A program made the position numbers and the translations under genes. A stretch of DNA of 19,443 nt from an uncultured Sutterella sp. (GTDB taxonomy: Bacteria; Pseudomonadota; Gammaproteobacteria; Burkholderiales; Burkholderiaceae_F). The notes under the pieces are model-generated. The model worked only from the letters and a program-made list of their open reading frames with translations, searched no databases and was not told where the DNA came from. The stretch covers positions 1 to 19,443 of the forward strand of contig CAJLHF010000038.1 in the NCBI GenBank assembly GCA_905206365.1. Reading direction: 5' to 3'. Numbering within the stretch: the stretch's first letter is position 1; each line of letters starts with the position of its first letter. Of the stretch, positions 14,995 to 19,443 are shown one piece after another.

Positions 14995-15645
14995 ATGCGC
15001 CACGTCTTCTTCGCTCTTACGCTTCTTACGCTCCCCGTTGCGGCACCGCTCGCTGCGACCGATCCCGCACCGGTCGAATCGGCAGCGTCGGGAACGGAAG
15101 TCCGGGCGGACTCCGCGGAGCTTCTCGGCCTTCTGCGTGCCGAGCAATTGTCGGGGCGCTTTCGCGAAGAAAAGACCGTGGCGGGCTTTCCGAAGCCGAT
15201 GATTTCGACGGGCACCTTCCGCTTTGCGGGCTCGGAATTGCGTTGGACGACCGAATCGCCCTTCGCGTCCGAAATTCGCGTCTCGCCCGCGGGGATCGAA
15301 ACGATTTCGGGCGAAACGCGTCGGATGCTTTCCGCCGAAGACATTCCCGCCGTCGGGCGCTTCGCGCGGATGCTCGCCGATTTTCTCTCGGGACGCCTTG
15401 ACGCCGTACGCGAAGCGTTCGAGCTTTCCGCCGAACGTACGACCGACGGACGCATCGCCGTCACGGCCCTCCCCCGCTCGAAAGCGCTCGGCGGTACGAT
15501 CCGCGAAGTGCGGCTTTACGGACGAACCCACGTCGAAGAGGTGGTACTGACGACCGCCTCGGGCGAAGTCTCCCGCATGCGCTTTACGGACGTACGGGAT
15601 TCCGACTCCGCTTCCTCCGCCGCTAGCGCTCACCAATCGATATGA
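14995..15645 (+). CDS. LolA-like outer-membrane lipoprotein carrier-related protein
   Basis: This 216-aa protein has a Sec signal peptide (MRHVFFALTLLTLPVAAPLAA). Its body resembles the LolA-like proteins of aryl polyene clusters: LSGRFREEKTVAGFPKPMIS, then FRFAGSELRWTTESPF, matching the family's Q/F..K.l.gf..pl.s.G.f strands. It would be periplasmic, carrying a lipid-linked product across the periplasm rather than ordinary lipoproteins. The ATG at 14995 is chosen because it begins the signal peptide; a TTG at 14974 is in frame but less likely. Its stop overlaps the exporter start by four bases (ATGA), so the two are translationally coupled. The C-terminus is Ser/Ala-rich and poorly conserved. 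Confidence 0.82.
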   Translation: MRHVFFALTLLTLPVAAPLAATDPAPVESAASGTEVRADSAELLGLLRAEQLSGRFREEKTVAGFPKPMISTGTFRFAGSELRWTTESPFASEIRVSPAGIETISGETRRMLSAEDIPAVGRFARMLADFLSGRLDAVREAFELSAERTTDGRIAVTALPRSKALGGTIREVRLYGRTHVEEVVLTTASGEVSRMRFTDVRDSDSASSAASAHQSI

Positions 15646-18122
15646 AGTTTCCCTTCGGTCCCCGATCGTCGGCCTTCGGTGCCGTACTTCTTGCGATCGC
15701 GTTCGGTGCGATCGTACTTTGCGGCCTTTCGAAGTTCGCCCGAAATCCTTTCGACACGCAACTTCTTGCGCTCCTGCCCGAGCGGCTGATGGAGGAACTC
15801 TCCCCCGAACTCGAAGCTCGGGTGAAAGCGAAACTCACGACGGCCGAAGCCGATCGGATAACGGTGCTCGTTGAAGTGCCCGGGAATCCCGAAGCCGCCC
15901 GCATCGCGCGACGCGCCTATCTGACGTCGCTCCTCGATTCGGGACTCTTCGCGATCGAACCCGTCGAGAACGCCGACGTGAAGGCGCTCGCCTTGGAGAA
16001 CGCCGCAGGGCGCCTCATTACGTCCGAAGACCGGGCGTTTCTTGAAAACGCCTCCTCCGCGGCGCTCGACGAGCGGCTCGCCGCGACCCTTCTCAACCCC
16101 GCGGGCCCGGGGATCCTCGGGATCGCGCGCGATCCTCTGGGTCTCTACGATCGGTGGGTGTTGGAGAAGGCGGCGACGCTTCCCGTGCACGAAGTGGAGG
16201 ATTCCACTCGGAATGCCGATGACACGGACGGAACCGCGCCGAAAACCGACGCCGACCGTGTCTTTGCGTTGCGCGGCCGCGACGACGCGCTCGTCGTGAC
16301 GCTTCGCGTCCTCTCGGGCGCGGCGGAAACGGGCGAAGGACGCGTGGGGCGCGCTCTGCAAGAAGCTCGACGCTCCGCGCAAAACGCCCTTCGGGGATCG
16401 GAGGGTAGTACATCGGGAGCCGACGCCGCGGCCTCCGCCCTTCGGATCGACGCCGCGGGCGTGCCGCTCTTTACGGATGCGGCCGCAACGCGCGCGCGGG
16501 ACGAGCTCGGTCGGATCGGCGCTTTTTCGACGGCGGGCGTACTCCTTTTTGCGCTCGCCTTTTTCGGACGCATCGCCACGCTCGTCCTTCTGGCGGGATC
16601 CGTTGCGGCGGGCTTTGCGGCTGGGCTCGGAGCGGCACTGGGACTTTTCGACTCGTTGGCGCTCGTCACCTTTGTGTTCGGCGCAACCCTGATCGGGGTG
16701 GCGGTCGATTACGGCGCGCATTGGTTTGCCTTTGCGTCGAGCATTCCCAATCCGATCGCGCGTCGTCGGGCACTCGCACCGGGACTTTTGACCGCAGCGC
16801 TCTCCTCGGCCCTTGCCTACGGCGTTCTCATCGCGACGCCCCTCCCGGGGCTGAGGCAAATGGGGCTTCTCGCCGCGGGCGGACTCCTGACCACGCTTGC
16901 TGTCGTGCTTTTCTGGCTCCCCTATGCGGACCGTTGGGCGCCGCGACGCGACACGCGCCTCGTGCGTTTTCTTGAAACGCGACTTCCGCGACTGCCGCGT
17001 TGGGACGAACTGCCGCGCCTCGGGCAGGCCGCGCTGGCGCTTGGGGCGGTCGCGTTCCTTGCGGTCGGTGCGGCGCGCATCGAATGGGCCTCGGGCATTC
17101 GGGATCTGCAATTCGTCCCCGCGGGCTTGGCCGAGGCGCAAACACGCCTTTCGACGGCGCTGCGTCTTCCGTCGCCCGCTCAGGTCTTCGTCGTTTCGAG
17201 TGCGACCGAAGACGCCGTCCTTGCCGCCGAAGAAAGGCTCCTCACGGCGCTTCGCGCGGATCCGACGCTTGACATTCAACCCCTGGCGATGGCGGACTAC
17301 GTACCGTCCGCCGCCCGGCAGGCCGAGGACGCACGTCTCGTTCGGGAGGCGCTTCGCCGCATCACGCCTCGCATGACGGACGTGCTCGGTGCGGGACCTC
17401 AACTTCCCGACCCGAGTCCCGAGGCACCCCGCGTGACGGCGGACGCGGTGCTTGCGACGCCCTTCGGCGCCGCGCTCGGGCACCTGCGTCTGACAAGCGA
17501 AGCAGACGTCGCGGCGGGCGTTGAGAAAACGGTCGCGCATCTCGTGATGCTCTCGGGCGTTCGAGCCGAACATCTCGAAAAACTTCGGGCGCTCGAGAGC
17601 GTCGCACGAGCGGACGGCCCCGATGCGTCCGCAACGTCGGACATTGCGACCCGCGTTCGGTTCGTCAACTTGACGGGCGACATGGAAACGATCCTCACCC
17701 GGTACCGCAACCGCGTGTTGGAGAGCGCTCTGGCGGGTTTCGGGCTCCTGGCGCTCGTCGCCCTCCGGATCTTCGGGCTTCGCAACGCCTGGCGGGCGTT
17801 GCTGCCCGCCCTCTTCGGCATGCTCGGGGCGCTGGCCGCCTTCGGATGGGCGGGGATTCCCGTCACGCTCTTTACGACGCTTGCGATCGTGCTCGTCCTC
17901 GGGCTCGGCGTCGACTACGGGATCTTTCTCACGCGCAGCCCCACGGACGGGCGTACGGCCGCGGCCGTGCTCTTTTCGGGCGTAACGACGCTCCTCTCTT
18001 TCGGGCTTCTCGCCGCCTCCGAAACGCCCGCCCTGGCCGCCTTCGGGTGGACGGTCGTCTACGGGCTTTGCCTCGTTTGGACGGTCGCGCAACTCGTCCG
18101 ACCGCGCAAGCCGCTCGCCTGA
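15642..18122 (+). CDS. MMPL/RND-family exporter
   Basis: This 826-aa inner-membrane protein has the two-fold RND layout. Helix 1 is at about 10-30, a periplasmic loop follows to ~290, helices 2-6 span ~295-430, helix 7 lies at ~462, a second periplasmic loop runs to ~685, and five helices span ~690-820. The duplicated halves carry GVAVDYG and LGLGVDYG (about 753), whose Asp-Tyr positions match the proton-relay motif of MMPL exporters. In aryl polyene-type loci the homologous exporter moves the lipid-linked product out of the inner membrane and works with a LolA-like carrier. The start ATG overlaps the preceding stop by four bases. I see no frame break or missing segment. Confidence 0.9.
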   Translation: MKFPFGPRSSAFGAVLLAIAFGAIVLCGLSKFARNPFDTQLLALLPERLMEELSPELEARVKAKLTTAEADRITVLVEVPGNPEAARIARRAYLTSLLDSGLFAIEPVENADVKALALENAAGRLITSEDRAFLENASSAALDERLAATLLNPAGPGILGIARDPLGLYDRWVLEKAATLPVHEVEDSTRNADDTDGTAPKTDADRVFALRGRDDALVVTLRVLSGAAETGEGRVGRALQEARRSAQNALRGSEGSTSGADAAASALRIDAAGVPLFTDAAATRARDELGRIGAFSTAGVLLFALAFFGRIATLVLLAGSVAAGFAAGLGAALGLFDSLALVTFVFGATLIGVAVDYGAHWFAFASSIPNPIARRRALAPGLLTAALSSALAYGVLIATPLPGLRQMGLLAAGGLLTTLAVVLFWLPYADRWAPRRDTRLVRFLETRLPRLPRWDELPRLGQAALALGAVAFLAVGAARIEWASGIRDLQFVPAGLAEAQTRLSTALRLPSPAQVFVVSSATEDAVLAAEERLLTALRADPTLDIQPLAMADYVPSAARQAEDARLVREALRRITPRMTDVLGAGPQLPDPSPEAPRVTADAVLATPFGAALGHLRLTSEADVAAGVEKTVAHLVMLSGVRAEHLEKLRALESVARADGPDASATSDIATRVRFVNLTGDMETILTRYRNRVLESALAGFGLLALVALRIFGLRNAWRALLPALFGMLGALAAFGWAGIPVTLFTTLAIVLVLGLGVDYGIFLTRSPTDGRTAAAVLFSGVTTLLSFGLLAASETPALAAFGWTVVYGLCLVWTVAQLVRPRKPLA

Positions 18123-18286
18123 AGAGGCTGAAAAATCCGCCGACAACGCGCTCCGGGGAAACGGCGCTTCGTGCTCGACTGCTGTCGGCGCGGGAAAGTC
18201 CTCTCCGTTACTCCGAACGATCCCTCTCGCGGTCGGACGATCTTCCCCGCTAGAATCCTTTCGAATCACCGTCTTCAGGAGAACCC
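18123..18286 (+). promoter_or_regulatory. Spacer before the lipoprotein gene
   Basis: This 164-base gap holds an 8-bp inverted repeat, CGCCGACA (18138-18145)/TGTCGGCG (18183-18190), with a long loop and no T-tract. A TAGAAT hexamer (18251-18256) could be a -10 element. An AGGAG site lies 7 bases before the ATG at 18287. Confidence 0.3.
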
Positions 18287-19087
18287 ATGGACCGCCGTCT
18301 CCGCCGTCTTTTTTCGCGCGCCCTGCTTGCGGGCGCAGCCGCCGCAACGTTGCTTCTTTCGGGTTGCGCGTCGATCGGGCTTGAGAACGCACGAGGGTCG
18401 AGCGACGCCGACGAGTCGACCGCGCGTGTCGCAGCGCCCGTCACGGCTCCCGAGTCGACTCTGTCCGTCCCTGGCCCGACCGTCGCACCCGACACGGCGG
18501 CCGTTGCCGCCCCCGAATCGACGGCGACCGCAACCGAAAGCGCCCTTCCGCGCATCGTTCCGCGACTCGAGGACGCACCCGAGCGGCTTCTCGACCAACA
18601 GCTTCGCGTGCGCTTCTCGCCCGAGGCGTTGAAAGCGGGGGCGCCGAGCGACGTCCCGACGCTGCGCGCGATGGTGCTTCTCGATACGACGCGCCTCTCC
18701 GCGGTCGTGACCGCCATGGGGCTTACCGTCTGGCGGGTCGATTTCACGAAGGACGGCCTCACCGAAACGCGCCACGCGCTTCTTGACGACCACCTCGACG
18801 CGCCTAAGTTCGTTCGCGACTTCGCGCTTGCTTATTGGCCGGTCGAGAGCCTTCGCGCGACGCTTCCCGAACGCTGCCGACTCGATGCGGACTTCCGTCA
18901 GTCGGCCGCGGGCACGGACGAAACCCGCACCCTCGTCTGCGGGGGCGCGGCTCTCCTGCGGATCGTGACCACGACAAACGCAGCTCCGAACACCGCGGGT
19001 CTCGTACCCGAAGGGACGCTCTCGCGTACGAGCATCGACAACCGCGCCGAAGGCTATCGGATCGAGATCGAATCGCGCGAAAACTGA
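18287..19087 (+). CDS. DUF3261-like outer-membrane lipoprotein
   Basis: This 266-aa protein has a lipoprotein signal peptide ending in the lipobox LSGC, with Cys27 as the lipidation site. Residues ~30-85 are a low-complexity Ala/Pro/Ser/Thr linker. The folded part (about 95-266) has alternating hydrophobic strands with ALLDDHLDAPKFVRDFALAYWP and a Cys pair (near 205 and 223) that could form a disulfide. Its position after LolA-like and MMPL genes, and the YWP segment, fit the DUF3261 lipoproteins of aryl polyene clusters; sequence similarity alone is weak by eye. It probably serves as the outer-membrane receiver or anchor of the exported product. The start is supported by an AGGAG site. Confidence 0.65.
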   Translation: MDRRLRRLFSRALLAGAAAATLLLSGCASIGLENARGSSDADESTARVAAPVTAPESTLSVPGPTVAPDTAAVAAPESTATATESALPRIVPRLEDAPERLLDQQLRVRFSPEALKAGAPSDVPTLRAMVLLDTTRLSAVVTAMGLTVWRVDFTKDGLTETRHALLDDHLDAPKFVRDFALAYWPVESLRATLPERCRLDADFRQSAAGTDETRTLVCGGAALLRIVTTTNAAPNTAGLVPEGTLSRTSIDNRAEGYRIEIESREN

Positions 19088-19127
19088 TTTTTTTCTCACG
19101 CTCTTTTTCAACCACAGAGGAGTGTCC

Positions 19128-19443
19128 ATGACCCTTACGCCTCTTCGCCGCGCGCTCGGCTCGCTCGGTCTCACGCTCGCCTTGGGCGGCATGCTTCCCG
19201 CCGCTTCCGCGGCCGATCTTCCCGACGTTCGGATTCTTGCCACGGGCGGCACGATTGCCGGGGCCGCCGCCAAAGCGTCCGACGCGAACGACTACAAGGC
19301 GGGCTCGATCGGCGTCGCGACCCTGATCGAGGCCGTTCCCGAACTTACGTCGGTTGCGGACGTCTCGGGCGAACAGATCGCGAACATCCCCTCGAACGCC
19401 GTCGACACGGCGCTTCTATTGAAGATCGCGAAGCGTGTCAATG
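19128..19443 (+). CDS. ansB: Type II L-asparaginase, periplasmic (5' part only)
   Basis: The first 105 codons are present; the gene runs off the window. A Sec signal peptide (MTLTPLRRALGS, then a hydrophobic core, cleavage likely after AASA) precedes LPDVRILATGGTIAG. That is the N-terminal asparaginase signature, containing the first catalytic Thr. DYKAGSIGVATLIEAVPEL follows in the usual place. The enzyme hydrolyses asparagine to aspartate and ammonia in the periplasm, feeding aspartate/fumarate metabolism under anaerobiosis. An AGAGGAG site lies 5-6 bases upstream of the ATG. It is 40 bases after the lipoprotein gene, so it may be cotranscribed, but its function is unrelated to that cassette. 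Confidence 0.93.
   Translation, partial: MTLTPLRRALGSLGLTLALGGMLPAASAADLPDVRILATGGTIAGAAAKASDANDYKAGSIGVATLIEAVPELTSVADVSGEQIANIPSNAVDTALLLKIAKRVN

Noticed and set aside
15630..18392. 920-codon open frame on the minus strand
   Set aside because: It lies opposite the MMPL exporter; its composition is low-complexity Arg/Glu/Gly, a codon-structure artefact.
1..19443. CRISPR arrays, tRNA or rRNA genes, IS elements, phage genes
   Set aside because: No regularly spaced repeats, no T-loop/acceptor pattern and no transposase or integrase motifs were seen on either strand.

Overview
The window looks like chromosomal DNA of a high-GC Gram-negative bacterium, most likely a betaproteobacterium (Burkholderiales) of the Sutterella/Parasutterella type. 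I infer this from the YbaL-type antiporter, Sec-exported and lipoprotein genes, an outer-membrane lipid/aryl-polyene-type export cassette, two C69-family proteins, and remnants of TorC-like and tetraheme/flavoprotein anaerobic respiration genes. No rRNA, tRNA, CRISPR array, phage or IS gene was recognised.

Region by region: (1) 1-1371 is gene-poor. It holds the 5'-truncated remnant of a TorC/TorY-like cytochrome c (164-691, minus), then about 400 bases of hairpin-rich non-coding DNA, back-to-back terminators, and a 137-base structured stretch flanked by a 13-bp direct repeat. (2) 1372-4280 (minus) is a complete ECF-type vitamin/micronutrient importer: an MptD-type S component, EcfT, and a fused two-domain EcfA. 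A hairpin-rich leader precedes it. (3) 4519-6627 (plus) encodes an exported, divergent C69-peptidase-like protein in which the catalytic Cys position appears to be Asp. (4) 6819-7300 holds decayed flavoprotein and tetraheme cytochrome fragments. (5) 7442-8869 is an intact C69 dipeptidase with its own terminator. (6) 9077-10129 is a visibly lower-GC orphan RelA/SpoT-synthetase-domain protein, also with its own terminator. (7) 10252-12345 (minus) is a YbaL/Kef antiporter with a divergent RCK domain and a long acidic tail. (8) 12712-19087 (plus) is a five-gene envelope cassette: GT2 glycosyltransferase, LpxL-like acyltransferase, LolA-like protein, MMPL exporter and DUF3261-like lipoprotein. This set resembles the transport and tailoring part of aryl polyene clusters, but no ketosynthase or ACP gene is in the window. 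(9) 19128-end is the start of a periplasmic type II L-asparaginase.

The genes most worth a second look are the nucleophile-substituted exported C69 paralog, the polyketide-free aryl-polyene-like export cassette, the orphan RelA/SpoT enzyme, and the structured RNA candidates on both sides of the ECF operon.
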